NCBI GenBank assembly: GCA_016861165.1
Contig: BOKV01000002.1
Location: 1-64,000, forward strand
DNA: 64,000 bases
DNA from: Alphaproteobacteria bacterium
GTDB taxonomy: Bacteria > Pseudomonadota > Alphaproteobacteria > Rhizobiales > Rhizobiaceae
Direction of reading: 5' to 3'
Positions 26,642-35,412 of the stretch are shown in pieces; the first letter of the stretch is position 1, and each line of letters opens with the position of its first letter. The translations under genes were made by a program, and so were the position numbers. A model generated the notes under the pieces. That model searched no databases. It was given only the letters and a program-made list of their open reading frames with translations, and was not told where the DNA came from.

Positions 26642-27903
26642 CCCTCGAGTACTGGCTTCTGCCGGCAGCGATTCTGGCGCTGATCGGCTTTTCGGCGTTC
26701 TTTTCCGGCTCCGAGACGGCGCTGACGGCCGCCTCGCGGGCGCGCATGCATTCGCTCGAAAAGGCGGGCGACCGTCGCGCGGCGACCGTCAACGCGCTGA
26801 TCGCCAAGCGCGATCGGCTGATCGGTGCCCTGCTGATCGGCAACAACCTGGTCAACATCCTCGCCTCGGCGCTTGCCACCAGCATATTTCTCAAGCTGTT
26901 CGGCGATTCCGGCATCGCCGTCGCCACAATCGCCATGACCGTGGTTGTCGTCATTTTCGCCGAGGTGATGCCGAAATCCTGGGCGCTCGCCCGCCCCGAT
27001 GGCTTCGCGCTCGCCGTCGCCCCCGTCGTCAACGTCGTGGTGGCGGCTTTCGCGCCATTCACCAGTTTCACCGCGTTCGCGGTGCGCTCGGTGCTGCGCC
27101 TCGTCGGCGTCCACCTCGATGCCAACCAGCCGATCCTGTCCGGCCATGAGGAATTGCGCGGCGCCGTCGAACTGCTCCACCGCGAAGGTTCGGTCTTCCG
27201 GGACGACCGCTACCGGCTCGGCGGCATTCTCGACCTCCACGAACTGGAGGTCTCCGATGTGATGATCCACCGCACCAAGATGCTGTCGATCAATTGCGAC
27301 GATCCGCCCGAGCAGATCATCCGCCAGATCCTCGACAGCCCCTACACCCGCATCCCGGTCTGGAAGGACGAGGCCGAGAACATCGTCGGCATCGTCCACG
27401 CCAAGGACGTGCTGCGCTTCATCGGCGACCGCGAGGACCTGTCGCGGTTCGACGTGATGAAGATCGCCGCCAAACCGTGGTTCGTGCCGGAAACGACGAC
27501 GCTGCAGGACCAGCTCAACGCCTTCCTGCGCCGCAAGGCCCACATCGCGCTGGTCGTCGACGAATATGGCGAGGTCAAGGGGCTGGTCACGCTGGAGGAC
27601 ATTCTCGAGGAGATCGTCGGCGAGATCGCCGACGAGCATGACATCGAGGTGACCGGCGTCCAGCCGCAGGCCGACGGCTCGGTCATCGTCGACGGCTCGG
27701 TGCCGATCCGCGACATCAACCGGGCGCTCGACTGGGAACTGCCCGACGACGAGGCGACCACCATTGCCGGGCTGGTCATCCACGAGGCGCAGATGATCCC
27801 CGAGGAGAAGCAGGCCTTCACCTTCTACGGCAAGCGCTTCGTCGTCATGCGCCGCGAGAAGAACCGCATCACGCAGCTGCGCATCCGCAACCTGCAGACC
27901 TGA
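26638..27903 (+). CDS. CNNM/CorC-family (HlyC/CorC) CBS-domain transporter
   Basis: A 421-residue protein with a DUF21/CNNM membrane domain (four hydrophobic helices, residues about 3-160; SGSETALTAASRARMH is typical), a CBS pair (about 205-330; RTKMLSIN, PYTRIPVWKD, AHIALVVDEYGEVKGLVT) and a C-terminal CorC_HlyC domain (about 345-420). Homologues transport or regulate Mg2+/Co2+; the old label hemolysin is misleading. It starts in the 4-base overlap with aroB, an arrangement conserved in Rhizobiales. Confidence 0.93.
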   Translation: MTLEYWLLPAAILALIGFSAFFSGSETALTAASRARMHSLEKAGDRRAATVNALIAKRDRLIGALLIGNNLVNILASALATSIFLKLFGDSGIAVATIAMTVVVVIFAEVMPKSWALARPDGFALAVAPVVNVVVAAFAPFTSFTAFAVRSVLRLVGVHLDANQPILSGHEELRGAVELLHREGSVFRDDRYRLGGILDLHELEVSDVMIHRTKMLSINCDDPPEQIIRQILDSPYTRIPVWKDEAENIVGIVHAKDVLRFIGDREDLSRFDVMKIAAKPWFVPETTTLQDQLNAFLRRKAHIALVVDEYGEVKGLVTLEDILEEIVGEIADEHDIEVTGVQPQADGSVIVDGSVPIRDINRALDWELPDDEATTIAGLVIHEAQMIPEEKQAFTFYGKRFVVMRREKNRITQLRIRNLQT

Positions 27904-27924
27904 CCGGTCGCCTCACCGGTCGCC

Positions 27925-28203
27925 TCACCGGCCGGCCTCGGCCGGCGTCCTCGCCTCGATGGCGAGCGCGTGCAGGCCGGCGGCCAGTTCCTCGGCAGCC
28001 AGGCGGTTGACGGCGCGGTGGCGTTCCACCCGGCTCATTCCGGCGAAAGCGTCGGCGACGATGCGGATGCGCAGATGCGTCTCGCCGCTGCCGTCGAAAT
28101 GCTCCTGGTGGCCGGCATGGCGTCCGCTTTCGTCGATGATCTCGATGGCAACCGGCTGGAACGCCTGCTGCAGCCTGGCCCTCAGCCTGTCGGCGCGACG
28201 CAT
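27925..28203 (-). CDS. BolA-family protein
   Basis: A 92-residue BolA/YrbA-type protein. The family core is present: VAIEIIDESGRHAGH, the loop with HFDGSGETHLRI, VADAFAGMSRVERHRAVN and the C-terminal LHALAIEARTP. BolA proteins partner with monothiol glutaredoxins in Fe-S sensing and trafficking. The ATG at 28203 has GGAG 7 bases upstream; an in-frame TTG six bases earlier is less likely. Divergent from the J-domain gene, with about 120 bases between. Confidence 0.92.
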   Translation of the reverse strand: MRRADRLRARLQQAFQPVAIEIIDESGRHAGHQEHFDGSGETHLRIRIVADAFAGMSRVERHRAVNRLAAEELAAGLHALAIEARTPAEAGR

Positions 28204-28326
28204 GGGCAAGCTCCATTGGGGGTGGCGGAGGAATCACCTCCCGCGATGCACAAATGTTCTTTTTGGGAACTGGGTGGACAAATGTCAATTCTTGTAGAGA
28301 GGCGGGCCGGCGCCCATAATCGATCG

Positions 28327-28926
28327 ATGCAGTTCAGTTCGAAATATTTCGACAGGATCAGGATCGCCAGGCGCGAGCCGCAGCCGCAGCCGGATGAACG
28401 CGCCTGCGACTGGCAGGGCTGCGCCCGCCCGGCGACCCACCGCGCCCCGGTCGGGCGGCTGCGCGAGGGCGAGTACTATCATTTCTGTTTCGACCATGTG
28501 CGCGAGTACAACAAATCGTACAACTATTTTTCGGGGCTCGACGACGAGGCGGTGGCCCGCTTCCAGAAGGATTCGATGACCGGCCACCGCCCGACCTGGA
28601 CGATCGGCGTCAACCGCTGGGGCAACGCTGCCCCGGAGGCCGGCGACCCGCTGGCCGCCGCGTCGGCGCGGGTGCGCGCGCGGCTCGCCGGCCGTGGCGC
28701 CGTCCATGCCGCGACGCGGACCCGCAAGCTGCGTATGCTCGAAGCCAAGGCGTTCGACGACCTCGGGCTGCCGCATTCGGCGCGTCCCGGCGACATCAAG
28801 GCCCGCTACAAGGAGCTTGTCAAACGCCACCATCCCGATGCAAATGGGGGCGACCGCAGTTCCGAAGGCCGTCTGCGCCAGATCATCCAGGCCTACAAGC
28901 TGCTCAAGCAGGCGGGGCTGTGCTAG
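28327..28926 (+). CDS. J-domain protein with N-terminal Cys/His cluster
   Basis: A 199-residue protein with a C-terminal J domain (about residues 140-199): [20 protein letters not shown], then [15 protein letters not shown] containing the HPD tripeptide that stimulates DnaK ATPase. Upstream, C27-x4-C32 and C54-x2-H57 form a possible zinc-binding cluster. The linker is Ala/Arg-rich. It is immediately upstream of cobS, as in other Rhizobiales. It could be a specialised co-chaperone, perhaps for the cobaltochelatase, but that is only context. Confidence 0.9.
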   Translation: MQFSSKYFDRIRIARREPQPQPDERACDWQGCARPATHRAPVGRLREGEYYHFCFDHVREYNKSYNYFSGLDDEAVARFQKDSMTGHRPTWTIGVNRWGNAAPEAGDPLAAASARVRARLAGRGAVHAATRTRKLRMLEAKAFDDLGLPHSARPGDIKARYKELVKRHHPDANGGDRSSEGRLRQIIQAYKLLKQAGLC

Positions 28927-28994
28927 CCCGCAACCGGCCGGGCGGCCTGCCGCCGGCGGCGCGCGCCGCGATCATCACCGGAGGTGACAAGGGA

Positions 28995-29963
28995 ATGACA
29001 GAAGGGTTGCCGGACACGCGGGTATCCGTCCGGAAGCTGTTCAGGATCGATGCCGACCTGATGGTCCCCGCCTATTCGCACAGCAGCGAACACGTGCCCG
29101 ACCTCGATCCCGACTACCTGTTCGATCGCCAGACGACGCTGGCGATCCTGGCCGGTTTCGCCCACAACCGCCGTGTGCTGGTGGCCGGCTATCACGGCAC
29201 CGGCAAGTCGACCCATATCGAGCAGGTGGCCGCCCGGCTCAACTGGCCCTGCGTGCGCATCAACCTTGACAGCCATGTCAGCCGCATCGACCTCGTCGGC
29301 AAGGACGCCATCGTCGTCAAGGACGGCATGCAGGTGACCGAGTTCCGCGACGGCATCCTGCCGTGGGCCTATCAGCACAATGTCGCCCTGGTGTTCGACG
29401 AGTACGACGCCGGCCGGCCCGATGTCATGTTCGTCATCCAGCGGGTCCTCGAATCCTCCGGCCGCCTGACACTGCTCGACCAGTCCCGTGTCATCCGGCC
29501 GCACCCGGCCTTCCGGCTGTTCGCCACGGCCAACACCGTCGGCCTCGGCGACACCACCGGCCTCTACCACGGCACCCAGCAGATCAACCAGGCCCAGATG
29601 GACCGCTGGTCGCTGGTGGTGACGCTGAACTACCTGCCCCACGACAAGGAGGTCGACATCGTTCTGGCCAAGGTCAAGGCGTTCGACACGCCGGAGCGCC
29701 GCGACACCGTCAACAAAATGGTGCGCATCGCCGACATGACCCGAAATGCCTTCATGAACGGCGACATCTCGACCGTCATGAGCCCGCGCACCGTGATCAC
29801 CTGGGCCGAGAATGCCGAGATCTTCGGCGACGTCGGCTTTGCCTTCCAGGTTACCTTCCTCAACAAATGCGACGAGCTGGAGCGGGCCACCGTCGCCGAA
29901 TTCTACCAGCGCGCCTTCGGCGAGGAGATCGCCGAATCGGCCGCCAACCTGGTGGTCGCCTGA
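28995..29963 (+). CDS. cobS: Cobaltochelatase subunit CobS
   Basis: A 322-residue AAA+ ATPase, one of three subunits (CobN, CobS, CobT) that insert cobalt into hydrogenobyrinate a,c-diamide in aerobic cobalamin synthesis. Walker [10 protein letters not shown] and Walker [12 protein letters not shown] are clear, with the family-specific [19 protein letters not shown] sensor region. ATG at 28995 follows an AAGGGA site. cobT follows after 24 bases. cobN is not in the window, so the third subunit is encoded elsewhere. Confidence 0.97.
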   Translation: MTEGLPDTRVSVRKLFRIDADLMVPAYSHSSEHVPDLDPDYLFDRQTTLAILAGFAHNRRVLVAGYHGTGKSTHIEQVAARLNWPCVRINLDSHVSRIDLVGKDAIVVKDGMQVTEFRDGILPWAYQHNVALVFDEYDAGRPDVMFVIQRVLESSGRLTLLDQSRVIRPHPAFRLFATANTVGLGDTTGLYHGTQQINQAQMDRWSLVVTLNYLPHDKEVDIVLAKVKAFDTPERRDTVNKMVRIADMTRNAFMNGDISTVMSPRTVITWAENAEIFGDVGFAFQVTFLNKCDELERATVAEFYQRAFGEEIAESAANLVVA

Positions 29964-29987
29964 CGGGCGCGCCGCTTCGATGGTCCC

Positions 29988-31874
29988 ATGAGCATGCAGG
30001 GAAGCAACAGCCGCGGCCGGCCCAGCAAGCAGCCGGACTATGAGCCGCTCAAGCGCGCCATCGCCAATTGCGTGCGTGCCATCGCCGGCGACCGCGCGCT
30101 CGAGGTGACCTTCACCGGCGACCGTGCTGGCGCCGGCCCCGGCCAGATCAGGCTGCCCGATCCAGGCAAGCGGATGACGTCGCAGCAGCTCGCCATCACC
30201 CGTGGAACCGGCGATTCGCTGGCGCTGCGGCGCGCCTGCCATGACGGCGCCATTCACCAGCGGCTGTCGCCGACCGGTCAGAACGCCCGCGCCATCTTCG
30301 ATGCCGTCGAGCAGGCCCGTTGCGAGGCGATCGGCGCCCGCCAGATGGACGGCGTCGCGGCCAACCTGTCGTCCATGCTGGAGGACAGATACGCGCGCGC
30401 CAACTATTCGAACGCGCTCGATCGCGCCGACGCGCCGCTGGAGGAGGCGTTGGCGCTGCTGGTGCGCGAGAAGCTGACCGGACGGCCAGTGCCCAAGAGC
30501 GCCGAAAACCTCGTCAGCCTGTGGCGCGGCTTTGTCGAGGACAAGGCCGGCGCTTCACTGGCCGCCCTCGACGAAAAACTGCAGGACCAGGCCGCCTTCG
30601 CCCGCGCCGTGCGCGGCGTCATCGCCGACCTCGACATGGGCGACGAGCTCGGCGAGGAGGACAGCGGCCAGACCGAGCAAGGCGAGGAGAACGAGCCCGA
30701 GGCCGGCGATGATTCGCAGCGCGAGGGCGAGGAGTCGACCGGCCAGGACGAGGGCGAGCCCGACGATTCGCAGAGCGCCACCAGCGAGGACGCCGAAGGC
30801 GAGATGGAGGCCGCCGACGCCACCGCCGATGACTATGCCGAGGACGAGGACGCCGACGCCGAGACGCCGGGCGAGACCAACCGGCCCGAACTGCCGTTCT
30901 CCGCGCTGCCGCCCGACAGCGACTACCGCGTCTTCACGTTCGAGTTCGACGAGGTCGTCAATGCCGAGGAACTGTGCGACGAGGAGGAACTCGACCGCCT
31001 GCGCGCCTTCCTCGACAAGCAGCTCGCCAATCTGCAGGGCGTCGTCGGTCGCCTTGCCAACCGCCTGCAGCGCCGCCTGATGGCGCAGCAGAACCGCGCC
31101 TGGGACTTCGATCTCGAGGAAGGCTATCTCGACAGCGCGCGGCTGTCGCGCATCGTCATCGACCCGATGACGCCGCTCTCCTTCAAGATGGAGCGTGATA
31201 CCGTCTTCCGCGACACGGTGGTCACGCTGCTGCTCGACAATTCCGGCTCGATGCGCGGCCGCCCGATCACCGTCGCCGCCACCTGCGCCGACATCCTGGC
31301 GCGCACGCTGGAGCGCTGCGGCGTCAAAGTCGAGATTCTCGGCTTCACCACCCGCGCCTGGAAGGGCGGCCAGTCGCGCGAGAAATGGCTGCGCACCAAC
31401 AAGCCGTCATCGCCGGGGCGGCTCAACGATCTGCGCCACATCGTCTACAAGGCGGCCGACGCGCCGTGGCGCCGTTCCCGGCGCAATCTCGGCCTGATGA
31501 TGCGCGAGGGGCTGTTGAAGGAGAACATCGACGGCGAGGCGCTGCTGTGGGCGCACGGCCGGCTGATGGGCCGCCAGGAGCAGCGCCGCATCCTGATGAT
31601 GATCTCCGACGGCGCGCCGGTCGACGATTCGACGCTGTCGGTCAATCCGGGCAATTATCTGGAGCGCCATCTGCGCCACGTCATCGCCGACATTGAGGCC
31701 CATTCGCCGATCGAACTGCTGGCCATCGGCATCGGCCACGACGTGACCCGCTACTACCGCCGGGCGGTGACCATCGTCGACGCGGAGGAACTGGCCGGCG
31801 CCATGACCGAGCAACTCGCCGCGCTGTTCGACGAGGGCAGCAGGGTGCCGTCGCGCGCCGCCCGGATGCAGTAG
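29988..31874 (+). CDS. cobT: Cobaltochelatase subunit CobT
   Basis: A 628-residue partner of CobS. The N-terminal helical part is followed by a long acidic, Glu/Asp-rich linker (about residues 215-305) and a C-terminal von Willebrand A domain with the MIDAS motif [11 protein letters not shown] near 415 and [12 protein letters not shown]. The acidic linker is a normal CobT feature. It is co-transcribed with cobS and converges on the VUT transporter gene 13 bases away. Confidence 0.97.
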   Translation: MSMQGSNSRGRPSKQPDYEPLKRAIANCVRAIAGDRALEVTFTGDRAGAGPGQIRLPDPGKRMTSQQLAITRGTGDSLALRRACHDGAIHQRLSPTGQNARAIFDAVEQARCEAIGARQMDGVAANLSSMLEDRYARANYSNALDRADAPLEEALALLVREKLTGRPVPKSAENLVSLWRGFVEDKAGASLAALDEKLQDQAAFARAVRGVIADLDMGDELGEEDSGQTEQGEENEPEAGDDSQREGEESTGQDEGEPDDSQSATSEDAEGEMEAADATADDYAEDEDADAETPGETNRPELPFSALPPDSDYRVFTFEFDEVVNAEELCDEEELDRLRAFLDKQLANLQGVVGRLANRLQRRLMAQQNRAWDFDLEEGYLDSARLSRIVIDPMTPLSFKMERDTVFRDTVVTLLLDNSGSMRGRPITVAATCADILARTLERCGVKVEILGFTTRAWKGGQSREKWLRTNKPSSPGRLNDLRHIVYKAADAPWRRSRRNLGLMMREGLLKENIDGEALLWAHGRLMGRQEQRRILMMISDGAPVDDSTLSVNPGNYLERHLRHVIADIEAHSPIELLAIGIGHDVTRYYRRAVTIVDAEELAGAMTEQLAALFDEGSRVPSRAARMQ

Positions 31875-31887
31875 CCGGTAGCGTTGT

Positions 31888-32541
31888 TCAGGCGGCCGCC
31901 GGCGCCCGCGGCGCCAGCCAGCCCATCAGCGCGCCATAGGGCACCAGCATGGCGAGGCCGGTCAGCACCTTGACGGCGAAATCGCCCACGGCCAGCGACA
32001 CCCACAACGGCACCTCTCCACCAACGAACGGCACGGCGAAGGCGAGCGAGCCGTCGGCGCCGCCGGTCAGCCGGTCGACGAAGGCGAAAGTCGCCGAGAA
32101 GGCGATGCCGAAGAACAGCACGGTGTCGAGCACCGAACCGATCAGGCTGGAGACCAGCGGCGCCTGCCACCAGGCACGCTGGCGCAGACGGTCGAATAGC
32201 TGGGTGTCGAGGAGCTGGGCGCACAGGAAGGCCGTGCCCGAGGCGATGGCGATGCGCGGAGTGGCTAGCCATGCCGACAGCACCACCGCCAGCACGAAGC
32301 CGGCATAGACGGTGAGCCGGGCGCCGCGCGGCCCGTGGCGGCGGTTGGCGAGATCGTTGACGAGGAAGGCGACTGGATAGGTGAAGGCGCCCCACGTCAG
32401 CAGGTCCTTCAGGCCGAAATGGTCGAACGGGAACTGGACGAGATAGTTGGAGGCGGCGACGACGGCCGTCATCGCCGCGATGAAGGCGGCGAGACTGGCC
32501 GGCGTGACCGCCACGAAGCGCGCGGATTGCCTGGGTTCCAT
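31888..32541 (-). CDS. VUT family (YhhQ-like) queuosine precursor transporter
   Basis: A 217-residue membrane protein with about six hydrophobic helices. The conserved DUF165 stretches are present: FGLKDLLTWGAFTYPVAFLV, NDLANRRHGPRGAR and the late FFGIAFSATFAF and GGEVPLWVSLAVGDF patterns. YhhQ imports preQ0/preQ1 for queuosine. The ATG at 32541 follows AGGATAAAAAA. rpmB lies 67 bases upstream on the same strand. No convincing preQ1 aptamer was found in the short leader. Confidence 0.85.
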   Translation of the reverse strand: MEPRQSARFVAVTPASLAAFIAAMTAVVAASNYLVQFPFDHFGLKDLLTWGAFTYPVAFLVNDLANRRHGPRGARLTVYAGFVLAVVLSAWLATPRIAIASGTAFLCAQLLDTQLFDRLRQRAWWQAPLVSSLIGSVLDTVLFFGIAFSATFAFVDRLTGGADGSLAFAVPFVGGEVPLWVSLAVGDFAVKVLTGLAMLVPYGALMGWLAPRAPAAA

Positions 32542-32608
32542 TTTTTTATCCTGGGTGATGGCACCAGCATTCGGAGGGGTGTCGGCCGCCCCCCAGGGCG
32601 GCAGCGCG

Positions 32609-32905
32609 TCAGGCGGCGGCCGTCTCGGCCAGCTTCTTGGTGATCTGGCGCTTGAGCAGCGCCGCCTTCTGCGACAGGTCGCGCTCGCGGGCGGCGAGCA
32701 GGAAGGCGTCAAGGCCGCCGCGGTGTTCGACCGAGCGCAGCGCATTGGCGCTGATGCGCATCCGGACACGCTGGTTCAGCGCCTCGCTCATCAGCGTCAC
32801 ATTGACGAGATTGGGCAGGAAACGGCGACGTGTCCTGTTGTTGGCGTGGCTGACATTGTTGCCGTAGAGAACCGCTTTGCCGGTCAGTTCGCAGCGCCTG
32901 GACAT
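32609..32905 (-). CDS. rpmB: 50S ribosomal protein L28
   Basis: A 98-residue L28 of the longer alphaproteobacterial type. The N-terminus [20 protein letters not shown] and the [12 protein letters not shown] segment are diagnostic, as is [20 protein letters not shown]. It has a strong promoter (33025-33053) and a GC-rich hairpin in its leader (32974-32998). VUT transporter downstream may share the transcript. Confidence 0.97.
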   Translation of the reverse strand: MSRRCELTGKAVLYGNNVSHANNRTRRRFLPNLVNVTLMSEALNQRVRMRISANALRSVEHRGGLDAFLLAARERDLSQKAALLKRQITKKLAETAAA

Positions 32906-32973
32906 GGTTGAAATCCCTGTTGTCTTGCCGAAGGCGGGGCTGGCGGGCTTCGCAGCCGTCCCCCCAAACCAAT

Positions 32974-32998
32974 CGCGCGGCCGAGGAAAGGCCGCGCG
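32974..32998 (-). repeat. Hairpin in rpmB leader
   Basis: Perfect 9-base arms CGCGCGGCC (32974-32982) and GGCCGCGCG (32990-32998) with a 7-base loop lie in the 5' untranslated region of rpmB, about 70 bases before the start codon. No T-run follows. It could be an L28-binding or attenuation structure, or a transcript end for the cyclase gene upstream. Confidence 0.5.
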
Positions 32999-33024
32999 GC
33001 AATGCCTTCGCGAAAAGTCGGTTC

Positions 33025-33053
33025 CCTATAGTTTGGGCGTACTGTCGCGTCAA
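33025..33053 (-). promoter_or_regulatory. rpmB promoter
   Basis: On the minus strand TTGACG (33048-33053), exactly 17 bases, then TATAGG (33025-33030): a near-ideal sigma-70 promoter. Start point near 33018, giving a leader of about 113 bases. The -35 box overlaps the stop codon of the damaged cyclase gene. Confidence 0.75.
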
Positions 33054-34287
33054 GCGATAGTGGTTGCCGCCTCCTGCCGCCGCCCCAGCAGGAACCAGGT
33101 CGCCATTGGCCCCTTGCCCTTGACCTCGACGTTCCCGCGGCGGCGGGCAAGGCTGTACTCGGCGGCGAGCAGGTCGCGGGTCCGCCGCGTTACCTGGATC
33201 CTGCCCGGCTCGCCCGTCGATTCCATGCGCGCGGCGAGATTGACCGTGTCGCCCCAGACATCGTAGAAAAATTTCTTGGTGCCGACGACGCCGGCCACCA
33301 CCGGTCCGCTGGCAATGCCGACCCGGATCGGCACACCTTGCCCGGACGGGTCCACCATCGCCTCGGCCGTCACCACCATCGCCAGCGCCAGTTCGGCAAG
33401 CGCTTGCGCGTGGTCCGAGCGCTCCACGGGCAGGCCGCTGACCACCATGTAGCTGTCGCCGGTCGTCTCTTCTCAAGGCCGTGCCGTTCGACGAGTTCAT
33501 CGAAGGCGAGGAACACGCGGTTGAGGAACTGCACGAGCTGTTCAGGCGTCATGTCGCCCGCCCGCCGCGTGAAGCCCGCCATGTCGGCGAACAGGACCGA
33601 TGTCGCTTCATAGCTGTCGGCAATGACATTCTCCCTGCCCTCCTTGAGGCGTTCGGCGACGCGCGGCGGCAGGATGTTGAGGAGAAGGTGCTCCGAGCGC
33701 GCGTGCTCGCGCTCGGCGGCCGCCTCGGCCTCCGTTACCTGGCGCAGCGCATAGTGTACGACGGCGAACAGCAGCGCCATCGCGACGACGACGTTGGTGA
33801 CGAAGTTGCCGTAGAATAGCGAAGTCTCGGACACGTATCCGGTGTTGGCCGGGAACGTCAGATGGGCCACGATGATGAGGATCGCGGCGATGGCCGCGAT
33901 CACGGCCGAGAGGATCAGCCGTTCGGCGCCGAACAGGAGCACCACGAGCGGCACGGCGGCGAGGTAGTTGAGCCATGCCCCTCCGTCGGTCCCGCCGCGG
34001 GCAATCACCCAGAACACGAATGCAAAGGCGCAGACCACGAAAACGCCGGGAGCAACCAGCGGGCCGAACCTATGCAAGACGGGGAGCGCCGCAAAGCCAA
34101 CGGCGCCGGCCAGATTTAGTAGGCCAGGCAGAAGCTTGTCGGCCGCCGGGTCGGTTAGTCTGCGCGCCGCGAAGAACCCGGCAAGGGCGGCAGCGATCCA
34201 CGCCGCAAGGTTCATCGCCCGCAGCCGACGGGCAATTTTCTCCGGGTACTGCCGAGTACCGTAGTCCAGGCGGGGGAACAGACGCAT
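33050..34287 (-). pseudogene. Class III adenylate/guanylate cyclase, frameshifted
   Basis: Two frames together make one membrane cyclase like mycobacterial Rv1625c. The first (from 34287) encodes six hydrophobic helices (to about residue 185), a short coiled linker, and the start of the catalytic domain with VLFADMAGFT (first metal Asp). It goes out of frame at EK in the stretch that normally reads EK-IK-TTGDSY. The other frame resumes at TGDSYMVVSGLP and continues through VGIASGPVVAGVVG and FYDVWGDTVNLAARME to the stop at 33050. Comparison with the expected codons indicates a missing 4 bases between 33468 and 33469. The lost codons include the lysine that in Rv1625c-type enzymes contacts the purine base. 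A sequencing error is possible. Confidence 0.8.
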
Positions 34288-34451
34288 CGCTCTGCCCCTT
34301 TGTCCGAGACCGTAACCATCGGTTCTCACCCGCGTCCGGTCAAGCATCGCCGGTTCAGCCGGCGTTCAGCCTTGCCCGCCGATAACGATAGCGCTTGCTT
34401 CGCATTGTCGCCGCGATTGTGTTGCCAGACTGCGACCAGGGAGAATGGGCC

Positions 34452-35291
34452 ATGGCCGAGACAGGGACCGACCACCGCCACGCATCCGTGCCGGCGCTGC
34501 TCGTCGCAGCGTCGCTGCTCGCACTCGCCATCGCCCCGCCGGCGGCCGCCGAGATGACCCGGCACCGTACCGTCTTCAATGTTGTGTTCGGCGCCCTGCC
34601 GGTCGGCAAGGCCACCTTCGACATCCGTTTCGACGACGCCGCCTATGAACTCGACGGCAGCGGCCGGACCGTCGGCGTGGTCGAGCTGTTCGCACCGGGC
34701 AAGGGGACGGTCGCAAGCACCGGCCGCATTGTCGGCGACCATATCGTGGCGGTCAGCAACACCATCAACTACGCCGAGAAGAAGAAGCGCTCGACCTTCC
34801 GCATGGAATTCGACGAGGGCGAGGTCAGCAGCGTCAGCTACGAGCCGGACACCCGCAAGAACAAGAACGGCCCCAAATGGGTGCCGGTCACGCCCGACCA
34901 GCTTCGCTCGGTGATCGACCCGGCGAGCGGCCTCATCATCCCGGTCGACCGCGACCGCGCCAACGATCCGCGCGCCGTCTGCAACCGCGTGCTCAACGTC
35001 TATGACGGCGACACGCGCTACGACATCGCGCTGAAGTACAAGGCGACCAAGACGGTCAGCACCGACGGCTACAGGGGCTTTGCCTATGTCTGCCAGTTGC
35101 GCTACGTCCCGGTCTCCGGCCACCGCAAGAAGCAGCGCAACGTCGAGTATATGAGCCGCAACGAGGACATGGAGGTGTGGCTGGCACCGATGGCGCGGTC
35201 GAACCTCTATACGCCGATCCGCATCGAGGTGCCGACCTGGGTCGGCCGGGTGTCGGCGGTTCCGGCCTATTTCGGCGCGGCTGCCGATTGA
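34452..35291 (+). CDS. DUF3108 domain periplasmic protein
   Basis: A 279-residue exported protein with a cleavable signal peptide (LLVAASLLALAIAPPAAA, cleavage near residue 33). The mature part matches DUF3108: FNVVFGALPVGKATFDIRF, a YEPDTRKNKN basic stretch and the late YKATKTVSTDGYRGFAYVC. Function unknown; homologues are conserved in alphaproteobacteria and predicted to be beta-rich envelope proteins. The ATG at 34452 has GGGAG 8 bases upstream. Confidence 0.82.
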   Translation: MAETGTDHRHASVPALLVAASLLALAIAPPAAAEMTRHRTVFNVVFGALPVGKATFDIRFDDAAYELDGSGRTVGVVELFAPGKGTVASTGRIVGDHIVAVSNTINYAEKKKRSTFRMEFDEGEVSSVSYEPDTRKNKNGPKWVPVTPDQLRSVIDPASGLIIPVDRDRANDPRAVCNRVLNVYDGDTRYDIALKYKATKTVSTDGYRGFAYVCQLRYVPVSGHRKKQRNVEYMSRNEDMEVWLAPMARSNLYTPIRIEVPTWVGRVSAVPAYFGAAAD

Positions 35292-35412
35292 GCGGTCCCG
35301 GCTGGAATCAGGCGGCGACAACGGCTATGTGAGGGCAGGACTGCCGGCCCGCCCGGCCGGTTGCGGAGCGCAGCGCAAGCGCGACGAGCGAACGGAACGG
35401 TTTCTTCCCGAC

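Noticed and set aside
32541..32600. Possible preQ1 riboswitch before the VUT transporter gene
   Set aside because: An A-rich run and ACACCC are present but the pairing of a preQ1-I aptamer (H-type pseudoknot) could not be built, and rpmB reads into the region.
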